From contig CAJQNE010000388.1 in NCBI GenBank assembly GCA_905479545.1, forward strand, positions 1 through 6,976: a stretch of DNA of 6,976 nucleotides, given 5' to 3'. A program made the translations under genes and the position numbers. The notes under the pieces were generated by a model that searched no databases, was not told where the DNA came from, and was given only the letters and a program-made list of their open reading frames with translations. Of the stretch, positions 1 to 6,004 are shown one piece after another (the stretch's first letter is position 1; every line of letters begins with the position of its first letter). This stretch comes from an uncultured Gammaproteobacteria bacterium (GTDB lineage Bacteria > Pseudomonadota > Gammaproteobacteria > CAJQNE01).

Positions 1-1861
1 TTTCGTGAGTGAGTTCAATGGATGCATCTGCTTCGGTTTCATCGTCAGCAAGCTCGTGATGCAGCACGGAGTTTTCTAGCCACAACAGATGAGTTTCGCC
101 GAGATCGGTAAATGCGAACTTAATGCTGGTGTCTTTGCCCGCAGCTTTTTCGCTATCAACGCGAGCTGCCATGGAGTCAAAAAACTGGTGGATCGGAATG
201 GCTCGCAGCATGCCTATCGCATCGGTCATCTTTACGCCGGTTTTCGGCCCGCCGTGGCGTAGCTCGAAGGCGGCGCTTAGATAGACATCACGCCATGGTC
301 CTGATTCTGATTGGTAGCCAAGTTGATCGTAGGTTTTCGCCAGCAACTGGCGACCCGCATCGTTACCCGGTTCGGCAAATACCAGGTGGTTGAGCAGTTG
401 AGCGGTCCAGCGATACTCGCCGCTATCAAAGGCGGTTTGCGCTTTCTCGATGAGCGCCGCAGAGCCGCCGGCTAAGTCCACGTACTTGCTACCTGCATCG
501 CTCGGTGCAAGCGGGTTCAGGTTCGCCGGGTTGCCGTCGTAGTAGCCGAAGTACCAGTTGTACACGGCCCGTGCATTGTGCCGCAGCGTGCCGTAATAGC
601 CCCTGGTTGAGAAATTAGTTTCCAGCGACTCAGGCAGAGTAATGGCGTCGGCAATTTCCAGCGGGGTCATGCCATTGTTAGCCATCCGTAGCGTTTGGTC
701 GTGAATGAATTTGTAGATGTCGCGCTGTTTTTTCAGGAAGTCCTGAACCTTGTCTTTACCCCACAGCGGCCAATGGTGACTGGCGAAATAAATCTCCGCC
801 TCACCGAACTGTTTGCGGGCCTCTTCAATGTAGTTGCTCCAGACCAAAGCATTACGGACTTTGGCACCGCGCAAGGTATAGACGTTGTGCAGGTTGCGGG
901 ACACAACTTCCGCGCCGCAAAACGCTTTCTGTTTCGGCAGGTAAAATGTGAATTCTGCCGGGGCTTCTGAGTTCGGCGTGTACTGGAACTCGATTTCTAC
1001 GCCATCGATATTCAAGGTTTGACCGGTTTTGCTGATGATGTCGGTCGGCTCGGCGATGCTCACAATGCCGCCGAAGGGTGGTTCTTTGCCCAGGCCGGTA
1101 TCAACATGGCCGCGCTCGTTACGGGCCAGACGTTGGCCGTACATTAAGCCTGCCCGGCGTTGCATTGCTACGCCGGCCATTACGTTTTCACTCACGGCTT
1201 CTTCTACGAAGCCCAGTGGCGCGACAATACGGATGCCTTCGCTACGGATCTGCTCGGGAGTGACAACGCCTTCAATACCGCCGAAGTGGTCGATATGGCT
1301 GTGGGTTAAAAGTATCGCTTTAATAGGCTTGTTGCCTAAGTGTTTGCGGGCAAATTCGATAGCCACCGCAGCGGTTTGTTTTGAGGTTAGCGGGTCTACC
1401 AGAATCCAGCCGTTATCGCTTTCAATAATGGTCAAATTCGCCAGGTCAAAACCGCGTAGCTGATAAATGCCGTCGCTAACCTTGAACAGACCATGGATGC
1501 CATTGAGTTTGGCCTGGCGCCACAGGCTGGGGTTCACCGAAGCGGGAGCGTCACCCTGCACAAAATCGTAGTCGCTTTGGTTCCAGACCGTTACGCCTTC
1601 GTCGTTTTTCGCCTCCAGTGATTCCATGCTGGCAATTAAGCCTTTTCGGGCAAGCTCAAAATCTTCCTGGTCACTGAGTGGTAGTTGGTCCGCGACCCTG
1701 GCGTTAGCGGAGGCGGTAGTGGCGGTAGCCGGGCTGTGACCTTCGGCATTGTCGCCTTTTTGCGGGGTGTAGTCGGACGGTAAATCACCACAGGCCGAAA
1801 GCAGGGTAGTCAACGCAATGGCAGTGACGAGTCGTTGGAATGCCGCAATACAGAAGTTCAT
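1..1861 (-). CDS. Alkyl sulfatase (SdsA/BDS1 type, metallo-beta-lactamase fold), lipoprotein, 3' end off the left edge
   Basis: This enzyme hydrolyses primary alkyl sulfate esters such as dodecyl sulfate to the alcohol and sulfate. About 620 codons are open from ATG 1861 to the edge without a stop. Residues 1-24 form a lipoprotein signal with lipobox LLSAC (Cys24), so the protein is probably membrane-anchored outside the cytoplasm. A low-complexity Ala/Thr/Ser linker follows to about residue 55. The metallo-beta-lactamase domain carries the binuclear zinc motif THSHIDHFGG (His187, His189, Asp191, His192), then Glu299 in SEAPAE, Glu318 in GAEVV and His363 in SHHWPLWG. These are the expected metal ligands, and the 19- and 45-residue spacings agree with what I recall for Pseudomonas SdsA1. 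The alpha-helical dimerisation region and the start of the C-terminal SCP2-like domain (LENSVLHHEL) follow, so perhaps 30-40 residues are missing. A GAGGTG ribosome site at 1875-1870 supports the start. The gene lies downstream of the TetR gene on the same strand. Confidence 0.93.
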   Translation of the reverse strand, partial: MNFCIAAFQRLVTAIALTTLLSACGDLPSDYTPQKGDNAEGHSPATATTASANARVADQLPLSDQEDFELARKGLIASMESLEAKNDEGVTVWNQSDYDFVQGDAPASVNPSLWRQAKLNGIHGLFKVSDGIYQLRGFDLANLTIIESDNGWILVDPLTSKQTAAVAIEFARKHLGNKPIKAILLTHSHIDHFGGIEGVVTPEQIRSEGIRIVAPLGFVEEAVSENVMAGVAMQRRAGLMYGQRLARNERGHVDTGLGKEPPFGGIVSIAEPTDIISKTGQTLNIDGVEIEFQYTPNSEAPAEFTFYLPKQKAFCGAEVVSRNLHNVYTLRGAKVRNALVWSNYIEEARKQFGEAEIYFASHHWPLWGKDKVQDFLKKQRDIYKFIHDQTLRMANNGMTPLEIADAITLPESLETNFSTRGYYGTLRHNARAVYNWYFGYYDGNPANLNPLAPSDAGSKYVDLAGGSAALIEKAQTAFDSGEYRWTAQLLNHLVFAEPGNDAGRQLLAKTYDQLGYQSESGPWRDVYLSAAFELRHGGPKTGVKMTDAIGMLRAIPIHQFFDSMAARVDSEKAAGKDTSIKFAFTDLGETHLLWLENSVLHHELADDETEADASIELTHE

Positions 1862-1881
1862 TGTGTTCGCACCTCATTAAG

Positions 1882-1892
1882 CTATTTTTATA
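1882..1892 (-). promoter_or_regulatory. Possible -10 region of the alkyl sulfatase gene
   Basis: Read on the minus strand, this stretch is TATAAAAATAG and lies about 20-30 bases upstream of the alkyl sulfatase ATG, ahead of its GAGGTG ribosome site. I find no good -35 hexamer at the right distance, so this would be a weak or activator-dependent promoter. The alternative is that the gene is transcribed from the TetR promoter across the 131-base gap. Confidence 0.3.
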
Positions 1893-1935
1893 GTGTGGCG
1901 GTAAGCCTAGCGCGGTTACGTTACGGCTAGCTATG

Positions 1936-1954
1936 ACCGCTAATTTTGTGCGGT
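1936..1954. repeat. Inverted repeat ACCGC/GCGGT in the gap between tetR and the alkyl sulfatase
   Basis: The arms ACCGC (1936-1940) and GCGGT (1950-1954) are perfect and separated by nine AT-rich bases. The repeat lies past the TetR stop codon and upstream of the alkyl sulfatase. It has no T-run on the minus strand, so it is a poor intrinsic terminator. It could be a weak attenuating hairpin or a regulator site. Five-base arms can arise by chance. Confidence 0.25.
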
Positions 1955-1992
1955 TAGATTTACTGACCAATATCGTTCGAATTAACTCACCG

Positions 1993-2583
1993 TCAGACCA
2001 GCAACTGCTCGCTTAGCGTAACGAAGCCATCGATAAGCTGCGTGCGACTGATGTTCGGCGGTGGGTCGCTGATGTAGCGCACCAGCGTGAGCATTACGCT
2101 GTTGACAAAAATGTAGGCTTTTACCGGCAGGTCCTTCTGCGGTTTTTGTGGCGGATGATGCAGTAGATACAGGCTGAGCGCGCCGAGTGCCTTTTGTTCC
2201 AGTGTGGCAATCAGTTGTAGACCGTCAAGTTGGGCCCAGTAACGAACAACATTCAGGTAACGGCCATTATTTGCTTCCAACAATAGCCAGACGTGCTCGA
2301 GTAATTGGCGGGCGAAGCCACTTACGGTTACTTCGGTAAGATTCGCCAGCTCGGCATCCACCACCGCTTGCAGCTCGGCAACCAGCGATTCCATCGCCGC
2401 TTGGTACAAGTCTTCTTTGCGATCAAAATACTGGTACAGCGAACCGACACTTACGCCGGTTCGCTCGGCGATGCGTACCGTGGTGGCCGCTTCCAGCCCT
2501 TCTTCAGCAATGGTTCTGATTGTCGCTTCAATCAGGCTGTCGACGAGCGCTCGCGAACGTTGCTGCCGTGGTCGTTTCCGCAT
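1993..2583 (-). CDS. TetR/AcrR-family transcriptional repressor
   Basis: This is a ligand-responsive DNA-binding repressor of about 196 residues, a usual length for TetR proteins. The N-terminal domain starts with a basic segment (RKRPRQQRSR), then a helix with TIRTIAEEGLEAATT and the helix-turn-helix IAERTGVSVGSLYQYFDRKEDLY, which is a close match to the TetR family pattern. The rest, from about residue 65, is the variable helical ligand-binding and dimer domain, which does not reveal the ligand. A longer reading from GTG 2592 is possible and is followed upstream by an immediate TGA. I prefer ATG 2583 because GAG-rich sequence lies 4-10 bases before it and nothing similar precedes the GTG. 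The gene is divergent from the P450 and upstream of the alkyl sulfatase on the same strand, so both are candidate targets, along with its own promoter. Confidence 0.93.
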   Translation of the reverse strand: MRKRPRQQRSRALVDSLIEATIRTIAEEGLEAATTVRIAERTGVSVGSLYQYFDRKEDLYQAAMESLVAELQAVVDAELANLTEVTVSGFARQLLEHVWLLLEANNGRYLNVVRYWAQLDGLQLIATLEQKALGALSLYLLHHPPQKPQKDLPVKAYIFVNSVMLTLVRYISDPPPNISRTQLIDGFVTLSEQLLV

Positions 2584-2615
2584 GGTGCTCACTCAAACTA
2601 TAGAAAGCGAATGGT

Positions 2616-2635
2616 ATGCGAATTATTATTCGTAT
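2616..2635. promoter_or_regulatory. Candidate TetR operator (near-palindrome)
   Basis: The arms ATGCGAAT (2616-2623) and ATTCGTAT (2628-2635) are inverted repeats with one mismatch around a four-base AT centre. Eight of the ten base pairs of the 20-base site are symmetric. Both size and place fit a TetR-family operator: it lies in the divergent region between the repressor and the P450, and it covers the -10 element proposed for the repressor gene. Binding by this repressor is inferred from position. Confidence 0.6.
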
Positions 2636-2654
2636 TAAGCTGGTGTTCTGTCAA
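2625..2654 (-). promoter_or_regulatory. Sigma-70-type promoter of the TetR gene
   Basis: On the minus strand there is a perfect -35 hexamer, TTGACA (2654-2649), an 18-base spacer and a -10 of AATAAT (2630-2625) that matches the consensus at five of six positions. Transcription would start near 2618, giving a leader of about 35 bases before ATG 2583. The -10 lies inside the candidate operator, which suggests autorepression. Confidence 0.6.
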
Positions 2655-2684
2655 TGGCAGCAGTCAATAACGGTTTCTGAGATA

Positions 2685-2697
2685 TGGCAACCTGCCA
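2685..2697. repeat. Short inverted repeat TGGCA/TGCCA upstream of the P450
   Basis: Perfect five-base arms (2685-2689 and 2693-2697) flank ACC about 30 bases before the P450 start. A direct repeat of GTCAAT occurs just upstream (2651-2656 and 2664-2669). These could be regulator sites in the P450 promoter region, where I could not pick out a convincing plus-strand -35/-10 pair. Elements this short may be chance. Confidence 0.25.
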
Positions 2698-2711
2698 ATT
2701 AATAGCACAGC

Positions 2712-2718
2712 TAAGGAG
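2712..2718 (+). promoter_or_regulatory. Ribosome binding site of the P450 gene
   Basis: TAAGGAG lies eight bases before ATG 2727. It is close to the ideal anti-16S match, which fixes this start and suggests efficient translation. Confidence 0.8.
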
Positions 2719-2726
2719 AGTTCACG

Positions 2727-4091
2727 ATGCACGCAAGCAGTAACGAAATTACCGGCTCGGCGTCACCTGCAGCCAATACCGTCTATCGTGCGTTACCTCG
2801 TGAGTCGGGGCTGCCGGTAATCGGCAAGTCGTTGGACTGGATTCGCGGTGCCGACCGCCTGCTGGAGCGGTTGCATCGCGACCACGGCTCGGCAGTGACT
2901 GTCCGGATGGTCGGCATCGATATGACTTATCTGATGGGTGCTGAGGCGAACCAACTGGTACTTCAGAACCGCGGAGGACATTTTGCGAGTAGTGTTTGGG
3001 AGGAGTTGATCGGGCCGTTTTTCCATCGCGGTCTGATGCTGCTTGATGACGATGAGCATCGGCTTCATCGCCGCGCTATGCAAGCCGCGTTCAGCAAACC
3101 GGCGCTGGCGGGATATCTCCGTGATATGCAGCCACGCATCCAACATGAAGTCGGTCGCTGGCAGCCCGGTGATCGGTTTATGGGGTTTGCTGCGCTTAAA
3201 ACCTTAACTCTGAATATCGCCAGCGAAGTATTTGTTGGTCATGCTCCGGGAGCAGCCTCTGAAAAAATGAATACCGCCTTTCTTGATACGGTGCAGGCAG
3301 CCACCGGCATTGTTCGTCTCGGTATTCCCGGCACCCGTTGGTATCGTGGCTTAAAAGGCAGAAAGTATCTCGAAAGATTTTTTGCCGCCGAGATAGCGGA
3401 AAAAAGAGCCATCCCGGCGGATGATCTTTTTTCGCGACTTTGTGAAGCGCGTGATGAAACCGGCGAGGCTTTCAGTGACGAAGACGTTATTAATCATATG
3501 ATCTTCGTGCTGATGGCTGCACACGACATCAGCACTATCACGCTGGTAAATATGCTCTATCAACTCGCCAGAAATCCTGACTGGCAGGAACGTTTGCGGC
3601 AGCAAAGTCAGGCGGTAAGCGGCGATAGGTCGGCAGCACTAACAGCCGATGACTTAGCCGCACTGACGGATATTGATTTAGCCATGAAAGAAACGCTACG
3701 GCTTTGTGCGCCGTTACCGGCGATGCCACGCAAAGTGGTGCGCGACACTGTATTCGATGGCTATTTGCTAAAACAGGGCAGCTCGGTGGCGATCAGCCCG
3801 ACGCTGACTCATTCAATGTCGGAATACTGGCAGGAGCCCGATAAGTTTGACCCCGAACGATTCAGTCCGGAACGCTGTAAAGGCATGCATCCGTTCCAAT
3901 GGCTACCGTTTGGCGGCGGTGCGCACAAATGTATTGGTCTGCATTTCGGCGAAATGGAAGTGAAGTCGATTTTGCACCAAATTCTATTGAATTTTCGTTG
4001 GTCGGTACCCGCTGACTATGTGATGGAGCAGGACTACACCAGCCTGCCTATCCCGAAAGACGGCCTGCCGCTGCAACTGGTAGCACTTTAA
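2727..4091 (+). CDS. Cytochrome P450 monooxygenase, full length
   Basis: This 454-residue protein is a soluble bacterial P450 with no N-terminal membrane helix; it would hydroxylate a hydrophobic substrate using electrons from a separate redox partner. Signature elements appear in order: the C-helix HxxxR (His111, Arg115) that contacts haem propionates; the I-helix segment AAHDIST (264-270); the K-helix ExxR, KETLR (Glu322, Arg325); PERF (376-379); and the haem loop FGGGAHKCIG with the thiolate ligand Cys402. The I-helix is odd: the position normally held by the oxygen-activating Thr is Ile268, after Asp267, although Ser269 and Thr270 follow. The fold resembles the CYP120/CYP51-like side of bacterial P450s, but I cannot name the family or substrate. 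No ferredoxin or reductase gene is nearby. The divergent TetR gene is the likely regulator. The gene ends 24 bases before the end of the convergent diguanylate cyclase gene. Confidence 0.96.
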   Translation: MHASSNEITGSASPAANTVYRALPRESGLPVIGKSLDWIRGADRLLERLHRDHGSAVTVRMVGIDMTYLMGAEANQLVLQNRGGHFASSVWEELIGPFFHRGLMLLDDDEHRLHRRAMQAAFSKPALAGYLRDMQPRIQHEVGRWQPGDRFMGFAALKTLTLNIASEVFVGHAPGAASEKMNTAFLDTVQAATGIVRLGIPGTRWYRGLKGRKYLERFFAAEIAEKRAIPADDLFSRLCEARDETGEAFSDEDVINHMIFVLMAAHDISTITLVNMLYQLARNPDWQERLRQQSQAVSGDRSAALTADDLAALTDIDLAMKETLRLCAPLPAMPRKVVRDTVFDGYLLKQGSSVAISPTLTHSMSEYWQEPDKFDPERFSPERCKGMHPFQWLPFGGGAHKCIGLHFGEMEVKSILHQILLNFRWSVPADYVMEQDYTSLPIPKDGLPLQLVAL

Positions 4092-4101
4092 GATGTTGTG
4101 T

Positions 4102-4123
4102 CTGGCTGATGAGGCTTAGCCAG
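4102..4123. terminator. Weak hairpin between the convergent P450 and diguanylate cyclase genes
   Basis: Perfect arms CTGGCT (4102-4107) and AGCCAG (4118-4123) flank a ten-base loop, starting ten bases past the P450 stop and overlapping the stop of the opposite gene. The position suits a bidirectional terminator. The stem is short and no T-run follows on the plus strand, so termination is uncertain. Confidence 0.3.
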
Positions 4124-5114
4124 CCGCGGCCAGTTGACCGCTGCGGGCTTCCTGTCGCGACCGTTTCATTCTGTACATAGCGGCATCAGCGGCTGAAATG
4201 GTGTCGGTCAGTTGCTGCTGGTGTTTATGGCAGGCGGCGCCGACTGAGGCATTTATGTCCTCGGCTACCAAGGCCTCGGTCAGCCGTTGTTGCAATTGCT
4301 GCATCTCGTCAATACCGCATTCCAATGCAGCGATAGCGAATTCATCGCCGCCGATACGTGCGACCAAATCACCATCGCGCACGTGCTCGGTGAGCACCGT
4401 TGCAGCGTTTTTTAACAGTTCATCACCGGCAGTGTGGCCCATTGTGTCGTTGACCTGTTTCATATCGTCGACGTCAATAATAAAAATACTCACCGGACTA
4501 CCGAGCTGGGCGATAGATGTTTGCACATGTTTTAGGTGCTGGTTCCAGCCGTGCCGGTTAGCTATGTCGGTGAGAGCGTCCGTAAGCGCTGCAGTTTGTA
4601 GCGCTTTAATATGATGGCTATGCTGTAGCGCGTCCATTTCCTGGGTGGCAATCGCTCCCAGCATTTGTGCCAGCAATTTTAGTAACGGCAGCTGGGCATC
4701 AATGTTGTTAGTTTGCACGTCTGGGCTGAGAGCGCACAGCGTGCCGAACAATTCGTCGTTACCGGTATGAATAGGCACGCCTACATAGGTGCCTATCTGA
4801 GCAAACTTTAGCAGCGGTGATTCAGCGTACTCGGGCACTTCGGCAACATTCAGCGCAATATTAGGGCCTTTTTTGGCCGTCATTCGCTCACAAATTGTAT
4901 CCGCCCATGGCAATGCTGAGCCGGGCTCCAGTCCATAGGCTTCGGCTTTGCCGCTCAATAAAATCTGCTGCCCGTCAGCAACCCGTGTTGCCATCCACAT
5001 GCCCACATCTATGTGGCTGTGTAAGTACTCAATTACAGCGGCGCTTGCCGCTTCAAAGTTAGATAAGCCTTGCACGTCAGGTAGTGGGATAATTTTTTTG
5101 TCAGGATCGGCCAT
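4116..5114 (-). CDS. GAF-GGDEF diguanylate cyclase
   Basis: This cytoplasmic enzyme should make the second messenger cyclic di-GMP from two GTP. Numbered from ATG 5114, it has 332 residues with no membrane segment. A GAF sensor domain spans roughly 15-150 (beginning near LPDVQGLSNFEAA and including YVGVPIHT and LFGTLCALS). A short helix leads to a GGDEF domain at about 165-325. The catalytic motif is intact (GGDEF, 255-259), as is the metal/GTP segment DVDDMKQVND (from Asp214). The RxxD product-inhibition site (Arg246-Asp249) lies exactly five residues before the motif, so feedback control by c-di-GMP is expected. A longer reading starts at GTG 5144. Neither start has a clear ribosome site; I chose the ATG because proteins of this type usually begin just before the LPDVQGL segment. 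The ligand of the GAF domain is unknown. Confidence 0.92.
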   Translation of the reverse strand: MADPDKKIIPLPDVQGLSNFEAASAAVIEYLHSHIDVGMWMATRVADGQQILLSGKAEAYGLEPGSALPWADTICERMTAKKGPNIALNVAEVPEYAESPLLKFAQIGTYVGVPIHTGNDELFGTLCALSPDVQTNNIDAQLPLLKLLAQMLGAIATQEMDALQHSHHIKALQTAALTDALTDIANRHGWNQHLKHVQTSIAQLGSPVSIFIIDVDDMKQVNDTMGHTAGDELLKNAATVLTEHVRDGDLVARIGGDEFAIAALECGIDEMQQLQQRLTEALVAEDINASVGAACHKHQQQLTDTISAADAAMYRMKRSRQEARSGQLAAAG

Positions 5115-5153
5115 GCGCGGGAAAATATCACAGTTCAACTGCACAGTTTAGTT

Positions 5154-5169
5154 AGGCTTTGCTGAGCCT
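5154..5169. repeat. Hairpin in the leader of the diguanylate cyclase gene
   Basis: Perfect arms AGGCT (5154-5158) and AGCCT (5165-5169) flank six bases. On the minus strand the hairpin lies after the proposed -10 and before either possible start. It could be a small leader structure or a leftover terminator of the upstream DUF2505 gene, but no T-run follows on the minus strand. Confidence 0.3.
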
Positions 5170-5171
5170 TT

Positions 5172-5198
5172 ATTATGACAAGTGGATGACATTGCCAA
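5172..5198 (-). promoter_or_regulatory. Possible promoter of the diguanylate cyclase gene
   Basis: On the minus strand TTGGCA (5198-5193) and CATAAT (5177-5172) resemble -35 and -10 elements, each close to consensus. The spacer of 15 bases is shorter than usual, so strength is doubtful. The start of transcription would be near 5165. Confidence 0.35.
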
Positions 5199-5208
5199 GG
5201 AAAATGTC
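5188..5208. repeat. Inverted repeat GACATT/AATGTC over the diguanylate cyclase promoter
   Basis: Perfect six-base arms (5188-5193 and 5203-5208) are separated by nine bases. The 21-base span overlaps the proposed -35 element, a typical place for a dimeric regulator. No regulator is identified. Confidence 0.35.
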
Positions 5209-5230
5209 TACGGAGTGTGTGTAATTGGAG

Positions 5231-5737
5231 TTAGCTCGCGTAGTCGGCAAGAATCGTTGCTGTAGCCTGGCGGTCAGCTTCAGATTTTTGTTGAATGTCT
5301 TCAGCCAATACTTTCGCCAACTTGCTGCCGACAAGCGGTACCTTGGCTTCTACGGTCCAGTTCATCTTGTTGACGGTTTGCTCGCCATCGGCGACCAGCT
5401 CCATATTGCAGTGCAGGGTGGTCATCGACGACATTCCTGCTAATTCAACGTCTAGCGTACCTCGGTTGGTCGTCTTGTCCCAATGGTCGGTTTGCTGCAC
5501 ACCCACGGGCTTATCCTGCGGCACAAACTTCTGGGCGAAGCCGGGCAGTTTAACGGTGGGTAGCATCTTAAAGCGCACTACCACTGACGACTCGTTCGCA
5601 TCGGAGCTGCTATCCATTACCTGAATATCAGCAAGACCCAACTCGGCATACTTACGCGGCGCGAAGGCCGGGTCGAAGTAAGCTTTTTGCACAACTTCAA
5701 GAGGGAAGTCGAAACGATGTTCTTCAGTAAATTTCAC
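5231..5737 (-). CDS. DUF2505 family protein
   Basis: This 168-residue protein matches the DUF2505 family, a group with a START/SRPBCC-like lipid- or ligand-binding fold and no settled biochemical role. What can be seen is the N-terminal FTEEHRFDFPLEVVQKAYFDPAF, the alternating beta-strand pattern through residues 45-130 (VVVRFKM, GTLDVEL), and a long C-terminal helix (SKLAKVLAEDIQQKSEADRQ) that would pack across the sheet. There is no signal peptide or membrane segment, so it is probably cytoplasmic. The start is GTG 5737, supported by AAAGG seven bases upstream. It is on the same strand as the diguanylate cyclase 117 bases downstream of its stop (87 if the GTG start is used), so co-transcription is possible but not shown. 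The family call is fairly secure; the role is unknown. Confidence 0.85.
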   Translation of the reverse strand: MKFTEEHRFDFPLEVVQKAYFDPAFAPRKYAELGLADIQVMDSSSDANESSVVVRFKMLPTVKLPGFAQKFVPQDKPVGVQQTDHWDKTTNRGTLDVELAGMSSMTTLHCNMELVADGEQTVNKMNWTVEAKVPLVGSKLAKVLAEDIQQKSEADRQATATILADYAS

Positions 5738-5824
5738 GTAGGTACCTTTAGTTCGAAAAAATGGTCGGTTCGTTAGTATGCCGGTGCCGCCGGGGATTGG
5801 GTAGCTATAAGTTGCACTAACCAG

Positions 5825-5844
5825 CAGGCGATATTGTTCGCCTG
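5825..5844. repeat. Perfect 7-bp inverted repeat in the 5738-6004 intergenic region
   Basis: Arms CAGGCGA (5825-5831) and TCGCCTG (5838-5844) flank six bases. The repeat lies between two divergent genes, about 90 bases upstream of the DUF2505 start and 160 upstream of the exported-protein start. Without a T-run on either side it does not look like a terminator, so an operator is more likely. The rest of this 267-base gap holds the AT-rich stretch at 5875-5950 and no gene that I can support. Confidence 0.45.
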
Positions 5845-5897
5845 AACTTACCTGACTGCTTGTGCTTAAGCGTACTTTTTATCCGTTTATCTGTGAA

Positions 5898-5903
5898 TAT
5901 AAT
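5898..5903 (+). promoter_or_regulatory. Possible -10 element (TATAAT) upstream of the exported protein gene
   Basis: A perfect TATAAT lies in an AT-rich tract about 100 bases upstream of ATG 6005. No good -35 hexamer lies 16-18 bases before it. It sits inside the small palindrome GAATATAATTC (5895-5905). In AT-rich sequence such a match can be chance. Confidence 0.35.
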
Positions 5904-6004
5904 TCGTTTAGCGATCATTTATATTTTACATAACGATTGAACAATATAGTGCCTTCCGCCATCAACCGCCGACCAGCATAGCGGCATTAAGTAAAGAGGT
6001 AGTC

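Noticed and set aside
695..970. 91-codon open frame on the plus strand
   Set aside because: Antisense to the alkyl sulfatase segment holding the Glu and His metal ligands, which is clearly the coding strand.
1029..1463. 144-codon open frame on the plus strand
   Set aside because: It lies antisense to the conserved metal-binding core of the alkyl sulfatase and has a Pro/Arg/Ser/Met-rich composition typical of a shadow frame.
1785..1970. 61-codon open frame on the minus strand with a TTG start
   Set aside because: Overlaps the alkyl sulfatase signal peptide in another frame, has no ribosome site and no protein-like pattern.
2305..2670. 121-codon open frame on the plus strand
   Set aside because: Antisense to the TetR DNA-binding domain and running through its promoter.
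4198..4614. 138-codon open frame on the plus strand
   Set aside because: Antisense to the GGDEF domain; rich in Ser and Cys with no family resemblance.
5154..5169. Intrinsic terminator at the AGGCT/AGCCT hairpin
   Set aside because: The T-rich tract follows on the plus strand, where no gene ends; the minus-strand reading has no T-run. Kept only as a repeat.
5295..5624. 109-codon open frame on the plus strand
   Set aside because: Antisense to the DUF2505 gene, which has a ribosome site and a recognisable sequence.
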